Source of the DNA: Cheiracanthium punctorium
Lineage: Eukaryota > Arthropoda > Arachnida > Araneae > Cheiracanthiidae
Direction of reading: 5' to 3'
Assembly (NCBI GenBank): GCA_038373885.1
Contig: JAWZYV010012244.1
Coordinates: 248,001-312,000, forward strand
DNA: 64,000 nt
The notes under the pieces were generated by a model. That model searched no databases and had not been told where the DNA came from. It was given only the letters and a program-made list of their open reading frames with translations. Position numbers and translations under genes: made by a program. Positions 45,736 through 56,816 of this stretch are shown piece by piece. Numbering within the stretch: position 1 is the stretch's first letter; the number at the start of each line of letters is the position of its first letter.

Positions 45736-48700
45736 CCTTATAAATAAAAATGAAATTCTGTTTGTTTGTTTGTGGATTTGATTCGTATACAAATCCACAA
45801 AAATGGACCTATCAGCCTGAAATTTTGCGCAGATATGTAAAATAATATAGAATAAATGATAGTCCACTTTAAAACTTTGAAAGTCCACCCGTTCCCGGAA
45901 TTTAAGAGATTTTTTATGTTCTCCACGCAAAAAGCTTTCCCTAATTGTAACCCCTGTAGTGAAAAAAGTGTGAAATAAGGATCGTGGTTGCCATGTGTGG
46001 CGATTTTGCCGAATAAAATGTTTTAAATTCTCAAAGTAAAAATAAAAGAATAATAATGATTTTTTTTTTGTTAGTTTATATTCGTAAGGTTATTTTTTTT
46101 TAATTATAACATCATGTGCATGGGAAATCGGAGCAGGAATGAAATGTTTTATACGCAAAACAATAAGAATTGAAGATTTCCGAGGCTAATATGTTAAAAT
46201 TTTTTAGTTTGGCGAAAAAATAAAATGGCTCAAATGCCGAGAAAGTGAGTTCTAGAGGTTTGCACTGTTTCCGGCTTGGCGCAATTTACTGAGAGCTTAA
46301 GGAAGCGGATTTTTGAAAACATGTGCAAAGGTTTTATTAGAATACAGCGTTAAATTTTAATGATCCGTGCGGAAATAATGCAGTTATTAAGGGATTTCAA
46401 GCGATCTATCTTCAGCATTCTAGCCAATTGAGTGCATTGATTTTAGATGGGGGAATTCCGCCAAATTTCAGATAATTGAAATCTTCGCATATAGTACATC
46501 AGAGTAACTATGAATGAAACATGTTATAGTTGATAATTTAAAAAATGAGGCTGTATTAAGGGATTCCACTTTTCAAAAAAATGCCTGGCGGTCGAACCAT
46601 TTCCCATTTTGATTGCTGATAAGTCAATGCTTTGAATGATTCCCTGAAAAAACTCTTGCAAAATGGCATATATTGGCACTTTGGCGAGGCTTAGATTTGA
46701 AACTGGATTTTATTTGAGACTGGTATCTATATTAATAAAACAATGTGTGTAAACTGTTTGTTTGTCTGTGTCTCGCGTAGCTCGCAAACGGGTGATCGTA
46801 GACCTACCAATTTTTGAATGGAAATTCTCCATGACAGGTCCCGACACACCTCGAAGCGATTTCTTCAAAATTCGAACTATTTTAGGAAATATCGATAAAA
46901 ACGTATAGCAAAAATCTAATTTTTGCTTTCCGCCATTTCGTAATTGTAACCCCACAGTGCATTAAGCGACAATTAAGCTTATCTAGGTTGCCACATTCGG
47001 CAGTTCATTAAATGATTCGGACTCTTGAAGTAAAAATAAAAGAATAACGATTTTTTTTTATTTTGACTAGATTATTTGTAAGGTTGCTTTTAAATTAAAA
47101 TATCGTGTGCATGTGAAATCAGAGCGGGAATGAAATGATTTATACTCAAAAGAAAAACAGAATTTGGAAATTTTCCGAAAATAAATGTGCAACTTTTTAA
47201 TTGGGCGAAAAATAAAAGGGGTTGATGTGCGATTTTGAGGAGGATTCTAACGCTTGGCTCTATTTATCGTAATTTAATAGTCTGCTATTTGGGTTATGAA
47301 TACACCTGCGTATAAGTTTTTGAAATTTTCATTCAGTTGGAATTGTGCATTTTTTTGAGCAGCTTTATTGCATCTATTTCTAATATATTACATCCAGAAA
47401 AAAGGATGTTAGAAATATCAATTTTAATTTTGTTTAATCACACTCATGAATATTGATACACTTTCCAACTTAATAAAATAAGGAACGAAAATAGGGAAGA
47501 CCTATGGATTATAACTCTTTTTAGCACTTTAGTGCGTATTTAAAATTTGAAAGTGTGTCAGATTTTCTATGATTCTAGCGCTCGGAGCAATTTAATGAGA
47601 GGGTATTTTTAAAAACAAGCGTAGGTTATCTTATAAATAAAAATGAAATTCTGTTTGTCAATTTGTTGATTAGGGTAGTGTACAATTCCACAAAAATGGA
47701 CCTATCGGCCTGAAATTTAGCACAGATATGTAAAATAATATAGAATAAATCGTAGTCCACTTTAAAACTTTGAAAGTCCACCCGTTCCCGGAATTTAAGA
47801 GATATTTTATGTTCTCCACGAAGAAAGCTTTATGTAATTGTAACCCCTGTAGTGAAAGTGTGAAATAAGCATCTTGGTTGCCATGTGTGGCGATTTTGCC
47901 GAATAAAATGTTTTAAATTCTTAAAGTGAAAATAAAAGAATAATAATGATTTTTTTAGTTTATATTTGTAAGGTTATTTTTTTAATTATAATATCGAGTG
48001 CGCATAAGAAATGAGAGCAGGAATGAAATGTTTTATACGCAAAACAATGAGGATCGAAGATTTCCGAGACTAATATGTAAATTTTTTTAGTTTGGCGAAA
48101 AATAAAGTGGCGGATAGGCCGATTTTTAGAAAGTGAGTTCTAGCGGTTTGCACAGTTTTAGGCTTTTTGGCGCAATTTACTGAGAGCTTAAGGGAATAGC
48201 ATTTTTGAAAACAAGTGTATAGTTTTTCTTAGAATACAGCATTAAATTTTAACTATCCGTGCAGAAATAATGCAGTTATTAGGGCATTTCAAGCGATGTA
48301 GCTTCAGAATTCTCGCCAATTGAGTACATTGATTTAACTTGGGGGGAAATCCGACAAATTTCAGAAAATTGAAATCTTCGCATTTAGTACATCGAGGTAA
48401 CGATGAATAAAACATGTTATAGTTGATAATTTAAAAAATGAGGCTGTATTAAGGGATTCCACTTTTCAAAAAAATGCCTGGCGATCGAACCATTTCCCAT
48501 TTTGATTGCTGCTAAGTCAATGCTTCGAATGATTCCTGAAAAAACTCTTGCAAAATGGCGTATGCTGGCACTTTGGCGAGGCTTAGATTTGAATCTGGAT
48601 TTTACTTGAGACTGGTATATATAATAAGACTGGTTATAGATAAAAATGAATGTTGGTATGTGTGTAGGAGGTTGAAAAACTCAGCACCGTTTCACCGATC

Positions 48701-50893
48701 ACCATGAAATTTGGTTCACCTAAGTCTTTTATCATGGAGAAGGTTTTTATGCTATCCGTTTTCCTCTAACTTGCCACTAGGTGGCGCAGCAGAACGTCGA
48801 ATTCTATTCCGTTTAGCCGTTTGCTATGCGAATATCGTCCAACCCATTTCGATGAAATTTGGTACACGCGGATATTAGAACACGGAGAATATTTTTCACT
48901 ATCCATTTTGCTGTAACTTGCCGCTAAATGGCACTGCAACGCATCAACCTATATACCGTTAGACTGATCGGTATAAAATTTTTTATACTTACACATTTGA
49001 GCACAAAGAATATATTCTAACTGTGTTCCTTTTGATGTTACTCACCATTAGATGGCACTGCAATGCATTATTGTTTTAACTCGGCACTAGATGACCCTGC
49101 AGCAGGCCAAATTCCTGACCATTCAAACGGTCGCTATGAAAATCAGTATACATAGCTATTTCAACAATGAGAATATTTTGGCGTTATTTATTTTGCTACA
49201 ACTCGCCACTTGACGGCGCTGTAGCAAATGATTACTTTAATTAATCACTAGATGGTTAACTGACCACTAGATAGTAACTGATCGCTATGAAAATAGGTAT
49301 ACATAGATATTTGAACACGGGGATGAGTTTGGCGCAATCCATTTTCCTATAACTTGCCGCTCGATGTTGCGTCCACACATGAACTTCAGGACTATTCAGC
49401 CGATCGTCATGAAAATTCGTATACATCGATATCTGAATGCGAAGAATATTTTCGCCGTGTAGCGACCTTTATCAAATAAATATTTTGTAAGGCCTGTATT
49501 AAGGGATTCCACTTTTCAAAAAAATGCCTGGCGATCGAACCATTTCCCATTTTGATTGCTGCTAAGTCAATGCTTCGAATGATTCCTGAAAAAACTCTTG
49601 CAAAATGGCGTATGCTGGCACTTTGGCGAGGCTTAGATTTGAATCTGGATTTTACTTGAGACTGGTATATATAATAAGACTGGTTATAGATAAAAATGAA
49701 TGTTGGTATGTGTGTAGGAGGTTGAAAAACTCAGCACCGTTTCACCGATCACCATGAAATTTGGTTCACCTAAGTCTTTTATCATGGAGAAGGTTTTTAT
49801 GCTATCCGTTTTCCTCTAACTTGCCACTAGGTGGCGCAGCAGAACGTCGAATTCTATTCCGTTTAGCCGTTTGCTATGCGAATATCGTCCAACCCATTTC
49901 GATGAAATTTGGTACACGCGGATATTAGAACACGGAGAATATTTTTCACTATCCATTTTGCTGTAACTTGCCGCTAAATGGCACTGCAACGCATCAACCT
50001 ATATACCGTTAGACTGATCGGTATAAAATTTTTTATACTTACACATTTGAGCACAAAGAATATATTCTAACTGTGTTCCTTTTGATGTTACTCACCATTA
50101 GATGGCACTGCAATGCATTATTGTTTTAACTCGGCACTAGATGACCCTGCAGCAGGCCAAATTCCTGACCATTCAAACGGTCGCTATGAAAATCAGTATA
50201 CATAGCTATTTCAACAATGAGAATATTTTGGCGTTATTTATTTTGCTACAACTCGCCACTTGACGGCGCTGTAGCAAATGATTACTTTAATTAATCACTA
50301 GATGGTTAACTGACCACTAGATAGTAACTGATCGCTATGAAAATAGGTATACATAGATATTTGAACACGGGGATGAGTTTGGCGCAATCCATTTTCCTAT
50401 AACTTGCCGCTCGATGTTGCGTCCACACATGAACTTCAGGACTATTCAGCCGATCGTCATGAAAATTCGTATACATCGATATCTGAATGCGAAGAATATT
50501 TTCGCCGTGTAGCGACCTTTATCAAATAAATATTTTGTAAGGCCTGTGTTACATGCAGCGCCACCCCACAAGCTAAGTACTTCAACTTCTACTCCAAGAA
50601 TGTTTTGCGCGCTCTTTCGAGAGAAGCCCGCTCTTCCCCTATTGGAGTGTCCGCTTTAAAATCCTACAGCCGTATCCGTTTTGATAAAACTCGCCACTAG
50701 ATTGCGCTACGTCGCATCGCCTTCTGCACCGTACAAACGATTGCCTTGAAATTCGGTATGCATGATTATTGAACACAATATAACGCGATATCAATTTTGC
50801 TATATCTGTTTATTACAATGAATAGTAATCACCACAAATCGTAATATCAAAAAGTCCATTCATTCCCGTGCGAAGAACGGGTACTTCAGCTAG
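45736..50893 (+). mobile_element. Composite Helitron: three 5' ends, one 3' end
   Basis: 5' ends, each preceded by A, lie at 45,736 (TCCTTATAAATAAAAATG), 46,726 (TCTATATTAATAAAACAATG) and 47,629 (TCTTATAAATAAAAATG). Only one 3' end is seen: hairpin CCCGTgcgaagaACGGG then CTAG at 50,890-50,893, followed by T. 45,736-46,725 and 47,629-48,640 are parallel copies of the same body. The 46,726 segment is the 26,004-27,606 subtype. No Rep/helicase gene is present. Confidence 0.7.
48448..50547 (+). repeat. Exact-looking 1,050-bp tandem duplication
   Basis: 48,448-49,497 and 49,498-50,547 match base for base wherever I compared them. The junction shows short homology around 'cctgt'. It contains the 'cgccactagatgg' minisatellite. 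It is either very recent or an assembly duplication. Confidence 0.85.
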
Positions 50894-51268
50894 TATAATA
50901 TATAAATATATATATTCTTTCAATTTCCGTCGGACCGGCTAATTAAAATTCCTCCCGCGGGCCAGATAAAACCTTCCGGCGGGCCGGATTTGGCCCGCGG
51001 GCCGTAGTTTGCCCATCCCTGGTCTAAGATACTGAAAAATACACTGAATTATTATTCTAGGGCATGAGAACGGAGTCACATGAGAGTTGGCTTTCAAGGA
51101 GCACGGTTATGGTCACCTTAGTGCTATGCACTGCCACTAACTGCCCACAGAAAATAATCGTAAACATGCACTACTGTTGCAATACTTATCAAAATGGATG
51201 ACACCTTGGCTCATTTTGAGAGGCCGTATTTTTGTGCTTAAGAATTTTTTTCTGAAAGTTGCATGAGA

Positions 51269-51411
51269 TACCTCGATATCTTAAATTTTAACATCTCGAA
51301 TAAATATGTTCCCTCTTACTTACTTATTACCCTTTTATTTCACCTAGTAATCTCGTAAACTCGATATTTCGAGATTTTTCGGTGTCCCTGCTGCTTTTAG
51401 ATATCGAGGTT
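51269..51411. mobile_element. Short pogo-like MITE
   Basis: ACCTCGATATCT and AGATATCGAGGT are a perfect 12-bp inverted pair 117 bases apart, resembling Tigger/pogo-type ends. The TA duplication is not clean. Confidence 0.45.
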
Positions 51412-51527
51412 ATGTTGTATTGTTATCTCGATGTAGGGGTGCATGTGAGACGAAAAACAGACCCTCCTTTTCTGGCAAAACAGCTGAAAAAGGCCTATTA
51501 CGTCTCTCAAAATATTTACTTATAATG

Positions 51528-52195
51528 CAGTCGGACTTCTATTTAACGAGCCTCTATTTTACGAATTTTTCCTGGGAGCCAAGAACATTTTGCGAATTTT
51601 TTCGTAAAAATCCTCCAAATAGCGAAATTCATTCTCTATTTAATGAAGTTTTTCTTGGGGTTTAATTTTTTTTTTCGCCGTTTCTCTAAAAATTTCTGAA
51701 CATTAAAAGCTTATTTTGTTCTTTTACTACATTTCATTTTTATCAGTGACCTTGACCTGGCTTCACCAGGTATCTTAACTCACTGCGAGTAGCAAAATCG
51801 CTGTTAAAAAACAGACAAAATTAACAGACTCTTTAAACAGTTATATTTAAGGATCGTGAGTGCTTAAATTTACGATACACGAGTGCTTGAATACGATAAT
51901 GACATTAAAATTCATTCATTTTTATCGTAAAATGATTTACTTAAAACCAAAAATGCGGTGTAATTTCGGAATTATTTTTACACAGATTACTTTTTGTTAA
52001 GTGAAAAAAAAAAAATGTTATTATTTATTTTTAAAAAGTGTGAATAACTATTTTCAGTAATACTTAGTGTTTATAAATTTAAAATCAGTTGTATGCTGTT
52101 TAAAGCATTTAAAAGGTAAATCTCTATTTAACGGATTTTCCATATAGCGAACATTTACCAGGATTTAGCAACTTCGTTAAATAGAGGTCCGAATG
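51528..52195. mobile_element. Pogo-like MITE, 668 bp
   Basis: CAGTCGGACTTCTATTTAAC at the left and 'gttaaatagaggtccgaatg' at the right form an imperfect 20-bp TIR. Internal 'ctctatttaacg' repeats. No transposase. Confidence 0.6.
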
Positions 52196-52298
52196 ATCCA
52201 TTATATATATGATTAGAATAAAAAAAAAAACTTTTTTCTCGTCTCGCATAACAATTGTAAACCGCTGTCTAGTCTCGCATCTATTTTTGTATAGGTAT

Positions 52299-52611
52299 TG
52301 TTACAAATCATCAAAAATTAAAAGGTAAAATTTCGCTTACCTTTTTCTCGGATCGCCGCGGGTTCTAAAACTCTAGAGGAAAACTATTATCAAAATTAAA
52401 TCGAACTCCATTTCTGTAAAACATAACACAAATATTTAATCTCTACTAACACTTATACAAAACACGAACAACATTTAAGGACGACTCACAAGAAACTACT
52501 ACATCGAAGAGAGAAAAACAGTAGGGGGGAAAAATCAGTCACATGATGGCGTGATCCATGCTGAACCGAAACTTTCTGTGCGAGATAGGAAGGCGCCGGG
52601 GGTTCCCGATA
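52299..52611 (-). repeat. 3' LTR of the BEL/Pao element
   Basis: Same length as the 5' LTR with about five substitutions, one next to the conserved terminal dinucleotide. Confidence 0.9.
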
Positions 52612-52624
52612 TCCTCCCACCTTT
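52612..52624 (-). promoter_or_regulatory. Polypurine tract
   Basis: The coding strand reads AAAGGTGGGAGGA directly before the 3' LTR, the usual place for plus-strand priming. Confidence 0.65.
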
Positions 52625-52750
52625 GAGTTTCAGCTGTTTGAAACTCAAATCTGAAGTCTAGCTTTCAATAATCGTCCATACCGGGATCGTCTAGGTTCAT
52701 TATCGGATGTTGAATTCTCATTGTCATTACCACTTTGATTAGTCCCACCT

Positions 52751-53490
52751 TCATTTGTGATCAGCAGCAAAGGAATCAATGTCCACGTTAGAGTTGGGCT
52801 GCTCATCTTTATCAGTAACTTCTAATTGAATCAGTCTTTGCACAGGACGTAGAAATTCACCATTTTTCATTTTGACTTTAACAAGCCGTATATATATTCG
52901 TCTTTAGAAGGATAAACTTCTAAGACCCTGGCCATAGGCCAATCTAATCTTTTGTTGTTGTCACTAGTAACTAAAACCACATCTCCGACTTGAATTGGTT
53001 TGCTAATTTTTGTGTACTTACGAGATTGTCTTAAATGTCCTAAATACTCTGAACGGAATCTTTTTCGTAGATCTTCTCTAATTCCTTGTAAATACGCGAG
53101 TCTTCTATTTAATGCCGATGAATCTAGACTGTCTAAGTCAGGAGTTCCAGATTCTTTGAGATCTTGTAAGAACATGGAAGGCGTGAGAGCGATGAGTTCA
53201 TTTACGTCATCAGAAACATAAGTTAACGAACGGCTGTTTATAATGCTCTCAGTGTCACAGACGATGGTAAAAACTTCTTCCAAATTCAAAGAAGCTCGCC
53301 CTAAAACTTTCCGTAGTATTCCTTTGATCATACCAACGAGACGCTCCCACCATGGAGCAGATGGGGGAATGAACTTCCAGTCAATTTTTTGGTTTGCACT
53401 ATACTGGGAAATTACAGTCCACTTAATTCGTTTCAATAAATTATCGGCACCAACAAAATTTGTGCCATTATCACAGTAGACAGTTGCTGG
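52751..53490 (-). pseudogene. pol: BEL/Pao integrase C-terminal part
   Basis: Same frame as the upstream integrase part, beyond the stop. It holds the CDNGTNF motif with the second catalytic Asp, then PPSAPWWERLVG with the catalytic Glu, then SLTYVSDDVNELIALTP and the LGHLRQSRKY...VGDVVLV...WPMARVLE region (DUF5641-type tail of BEL/Pao integrases). The frame closes at 52,867 because of a TA-repeat length change at ~52,889-52,897. The expected tail (LRPVQRLIQLE) continues in another frame to TGA at 52,751-52,753. Confidence 0.8.
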
Positions 53491-54246
53491 TCAGCCTCGG
53501 CGCGAGATAAATCTGCGAAACGTTTGTAGGAAGATGTCAGTTGTTAAAGCAGTGGCTACTTCTAAGTGAACAGCTCTGAAAATAGCACAAGTGTAAATGA
53601 CTATCCAGGCTTTCTGTCCGCCTCGAAGAACTAAAGGACCAGCATAATCTATACCAGTTATTTCAAACACACTACCCTCTTTCACTCGGTCTACTGGAAG
53701 TGGAGCCTCTGGAACTGGGTTTGGTTTAGAATCGAATCGTTTGCATTGCACACATTTTCTTCTCTCTCTTCGGACCGTTTTTCTGTATTTTAGTATCCAA
53801 AAATTTTCTTGCAAATGAGACATTAATATTTGAATTTCAGCATGCCCCATATTTAAGCGCTTTGATCGAATAAGTTTTTCTACAACAGGATGCTCAGAAG
53901 GTAGTAATACTGGATATCTAAAGTTCTCTCTGTCTTTTCGCATCAAAATACGGGTCTTTACTCGTAGAAGTCCGTTGGAATATATACAGGAAATACCTCT
54001 CAAACGTTTGTCTACTGGTCCAACAAAAGATTCTCTCTGTACTATTTTCAGGAGCCATGTTTCAGCTTCATTCACCTCACTTGAAGTAAGGATGCCCGAA
54101 GTTCTCATGTTTGGACATTTGCAATTATTGAGAAATCTTCGGACCCATGCCATTACTCTAATGGTTTTTACATCAGATGAACGATCATAAAGTCTCTGAA
54201 CTGAGTTTTCAAGATTAATAGCACTTGCAACAGATTTTCTCAGCAT
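53491..54246 (-). CDS. pol: BEL/Pao integrase, N-terminal part
   Basis: 251 codons, overlapping the RT/RNase H frame by 32 bases in a different frame, which indicates one frameshift near 54,235 rather than a separate gene. Residues 135/144/165/168 supply the H2C2 zinc binder (GHAEIQILMSHL, CVQC). The first catalytic Asp is in GIDYAGP (~200), followed by IYTCAIFRAVHLE. It ends at TGA 53,491-53,493. The next sequence in the same frame continues with the second catalytic Asp motif, so the stop is a point mutation; a CpG C-to-T change on the coding strand would explain it. Confidence 0.85.
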   Translation of the reverse strand: MLRKSVASAINLENSVQRLYDRSSDVKTIRVMAWVRRFLNNCKCPNMRTSGILTSSEVNEAETWLLKIVQRESFVGPVDKRLRGISCIYSNGLLRVKTRILMRKDRENFRYPVLLPSEHPVVEKLIRSKRLNMGHAEIQILMSHLQENFWILKYRKTVRRERRKCVQCKRFDSKPNPVPEAPLPVDRVKEGSVFEITGIDYAGPLVLRGGQKAWIVIYTCAIFRAVHLEVATALTTDIFLQTFRRFISRRG

Positions 54247-56788
54247 TCACTTTGTCAAAGTCAGGAAATGATTCCGATTTCGGCCAGTCTTCTTGTGGGG
54301 CCCTCAGCCAATCAGGACCATACCACCATTGGGATTCCTGCAATGTTTCAGCATTGCAACCACGTGATGGAAGGTCCGCTGGATTTTTCGTGCCTGGAAC
54401 GTGATACCAGTTCTCAGGATCGCTGACAGTCAAGATTTCTTTCACCCGATTAAAAACAAAAGGTGTCCAGTTTTCATTCCTTTTGATCCAGTAAAGTGCG
54501 TTTCCCGAATCAGACCAGTAAAATGTTGGAATATTATCCATCTTCAATTCAGTTTTGACACTCTGAGCCAGTCTTGCGCCGATATAGCATGACATCAGTT
54601 CCAATCGGGGAATGGAAACGGTCTTCAAGGGTGCAACTCTGGAACGAGCTTGGACAAGTTGGCAAGATATAATACCTTCAGACTCACTCCTCAAAAATAT
54701 GCACGCTGCATAGCTGCGCTTACTAGCGTCACAGAACACATGCAGGGTTGAATTACTGTTCAAACTAGGACAAGCTATGAGACACCTTGGAACTGCAATA
54801 TCTTTTAGATGGCGTAACTCTCTTCTCCATTTTTCAAACTTTTTTGTTATGGATGACGGTAATTCACAGTCCCAAGTTACTTTTAACTTCCAACATTCCT
54901 GAAGCAGAATTTTAGGTTCCAATGTAACCGGACACGTAAAACCGATTGGGTCGAAAATTTTATGAACGCTTGACAAGCTCTTTCTTTTTGTCACTCGAGA
55001 GTCATCTTCAGGGATTTCTTTCAAGTCGACTGCTAAAGAATCATCACCTAGTTTCCATGTTAGACCTAAGACATTTACTTCTTTATTTTCAGATAATGGC
55101 AAACATTCTTCTTTTGGGCAGATAAGACTGTGCTCCCACCCGCGTAATTCAAATTTGGCAGAGCGGAGGAGAAGTTTTGATTCTTCAATAAATTTGTTAA
55201 GCTCGTTTTCATTATCTAAATTCGTTACGGAATTGTCAACATAAAAGGATTCAGCCAACTTCTCCGCGGTATCTTTGAGATTTTCAGGGGCATTTTTCAC
55301 ATGGTACTGAATTGTGGCTCTTAACAGGAACGGGCTACACGAAAGACCAAATACGACACGCCGGTGCTGGAAAATTCTAAGTCTGGATGGATCGTTCTTA
55401 TTCCACCACAGGAATCTGAGAAATGGCCTATCTCGTTCACTGAGTGCAATCTGGAGGAAGGCCTTCTTTATGTCAGAAATGACACCGATTTTCTTCAACC
55501 GGAATCTGTTGATCACAGCTGGAATCAGCTCAACAAGATTTGGACCCTTTTCTAAGCAGTCGTTTATTGATGGAGAATCTTTTTCCCGAGCTGAGCCATC
55601 AAATACAGGTCGTACCTTCGTGGTTGAATTTTCTTTCAAAACAGCTCTGTGAGGTAGATAATATTCATTTTCGGTTTCGGAAAATGGTTCAATTTCTTCT
55701 GTGATTCCTTCTCCTAACCAGTCTTCGAACACCTCTTCGTAAACCTCTAAATTTCCAGATTTCTTCAGCGAGTCTGTGCATTTTCTCAGTCTTCTTTCTG
55801 CAATAGTTCTGCAGCTGGGCAAACGAGAGTGCCCCTGAATCCATGGGAGACAGACTTCATATCTGCCTTCTTCATTTTGCTTGATATTTCGTTCGAAATG
55901 TTCTTTGGCGGCTAATTCGAGGTCTTTTCTAGTCGCCTTTTCCCCTGAATCTAAGATCCCTAATGTATTCAGATTCCAAAGATCACTAATTTTTGCTTCA
56001 TTTACGTGCAGTGATAAAACGGTCTTTTTACTGTTGTTAATATAGTTTTTTCCTGTTTTACCGGAGAGTGTCCAACCCAAGCGTGTTTCCATGCATACTA
56101 AGCCAGATTGTAATTGTTTGATTTTACCTGTATTTAATTTGTCTAAAACATCACAACCAAGGAGAACATGAATTTCACAGGGCGAATATTCATACAACAA
56201 ATTTTCATCTTTACCAGTCATGTCTGTCAGAAAAATTTTGTTTTTCTTTAATTCATTGACAAAAGAGTCATACGGAATTCTTGAAACGTCAGAACAAATT
56301 TTTTGTTGATAAAGTACCTCAAAGTTACAATGATATTTATCATTCAAATCACTTAGACGGATTAAATATTTATTATGCTTTTCTGTCTTCTCGATACCTC
56401 CGAACAAACCATGCATTATGTTCTCTTCCCCAATGCTTTCGTATTCCATTACCGAAGCAGCAAATTTCGATATATACGAATTTTGGGAACCACTATCACA
56501 AGGAGCACGCACATTTTTAACTTTATTTTTACCCCTCAAGTGAATCACAAGAGTTTGCAAAAGTACTTCACGCAAGTATGTTTTGTTAGATAACGCATGG
56601 TCTTTATCCCTTTGTATTTCTCTCTTGTCTTTTTTGATTGGCTCATTTTCACCCTTATCGTTATTCTTTCCAGGGCACATTATTTTAAAATGGGGCCGTT
56701 GACATAAAATACATCTAATTTTAGATTTACACAACCGAAAAACATGGTTTGATTTAAAACATTTGAAGCACTTTCCCTTTTTCAGCAA
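54215..56788 (-). CDS. pol: BEL/Pao pol: zinc knuckles, protease, RT, RNase H
   Basis: 857 codons. Position 56,788 is not an ATG (TTG), and the frame opens slightly upstream, as expected for an internal part of a gag-pol fusion. Residues 7-20 are a CX2CX4HX4C knuckle and 26-38 a CX2CX3HX4C knuckle. D98-S-G is the retropepsin-like active site. RT: KVRPVFDGS at ~391, motif A D439, and YVDN 516-519 with Asn at the second Asp position. RNase H/A17 region: DPIGF at ~613, CDASK with D687, E730, D760, PADLPSR at ~803. The frame ends at 54,215, just after a frameshift in an A-run. The integrase follows in the next frame. Confidence 0.9.
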   Translation of the reverse strand: MLKKGKCFKCFKSNHVFRLCKSKIRCILCQRPHFKIMCPGKNNDKGENEPIKKDKREIQRDKDHALSNKTYLREVLLQTLVIHLRGKNKVKNVRAPCDSGSQNSYISKFAASVMEYESIGEENIMHGLFGGIEKTEKHNKYLIRLSDLNDKYHCNFEVLYQQKICSDVSRIPYDSFVNELKKNKIFLTDMTGKDENLLYEYSPCEIHVLLGCDVLDKLNTGKIKQLQSGLVCMETRLGWTLSGKTGKNYINNSKKTVLSLHVNEAKISDLWNLNTLGILDSGEKATRKDLELAAKEHFERNIKQNEEGRYEVCLPWIQGHSRLPSCRTIAERRLRKCTDSLKKSGNLEVYEEVFEDWLGEGITEEIEPFSETENEYYLPHRAVLKENSTTKVRPVFDGSAREKDSPSINDCLEKGPNLVELIPAVINRFRLKKIGVISDIKKAFLQIALSERDRPFLRFLWWNKNDPSRLRIFQHRRVVFGLSCSPFLLRATIQYHVKNAPENLKDTAEKLAESFYVDNSVTNLDNENELNKFIEESKLLLRSAKFELRGWEHSLICPKEECLPLSENKEVNVLGLTWKLGDDSLAVDLKEIPEDDSRVTKRKSLSSVHKIFDPIGFTCPVTLEPKILLQECWKLKVTWDCELPSSITKKFEKWRRELRHLKDIAVPRCLIACPSLNSNSTLHVFCDASKRSYAACIFLRSESEGIISCQLVQARSRVAPLKTVSIPRLELMSCYIGARLAQSVKTELKMDNIPTFYWSDSGNALYWIKRNENWTPFVFNRVKEILTVSDPENWYHVPGTKNPADLPSRGCNAETLQESQWWYGPDWLRAPQEDWPKSESFPDFDKVNAEKICCKCY

Positions 56789-56816
56789 AATTTGCCTCTT
56801 TTCATCATGAGTAAGG

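Larger units (their letters stand above)
45151..51021 (-). mobile_element. Degenerate hAT transposon split by Helitrons
   Basis: CAGGGATAGGCAAACTTTTT at the left and AGTTTGCCCATCCCTG at the right are the TIR. Flanks GTCTAGAA (45,143-45,150) and GTCTAAGA (51,022-51,029) are an 8-bp duplication with two mismatches. 'gcgggcc' blocks lie inside both ends. The transposase relic runs on the - strand at 45,240-45,735. Helitron sequence from 45,736 to 50,893 occupies most of the element. Confidence 0.75.

Noticed and set aside
54235..54246. Programmed frameshift between RT/RNase H and integrase
   Set aside because: BEL/Pao elements normally keep these in one frame, and a single-base change in an A-run explains it; other lesions are also present.
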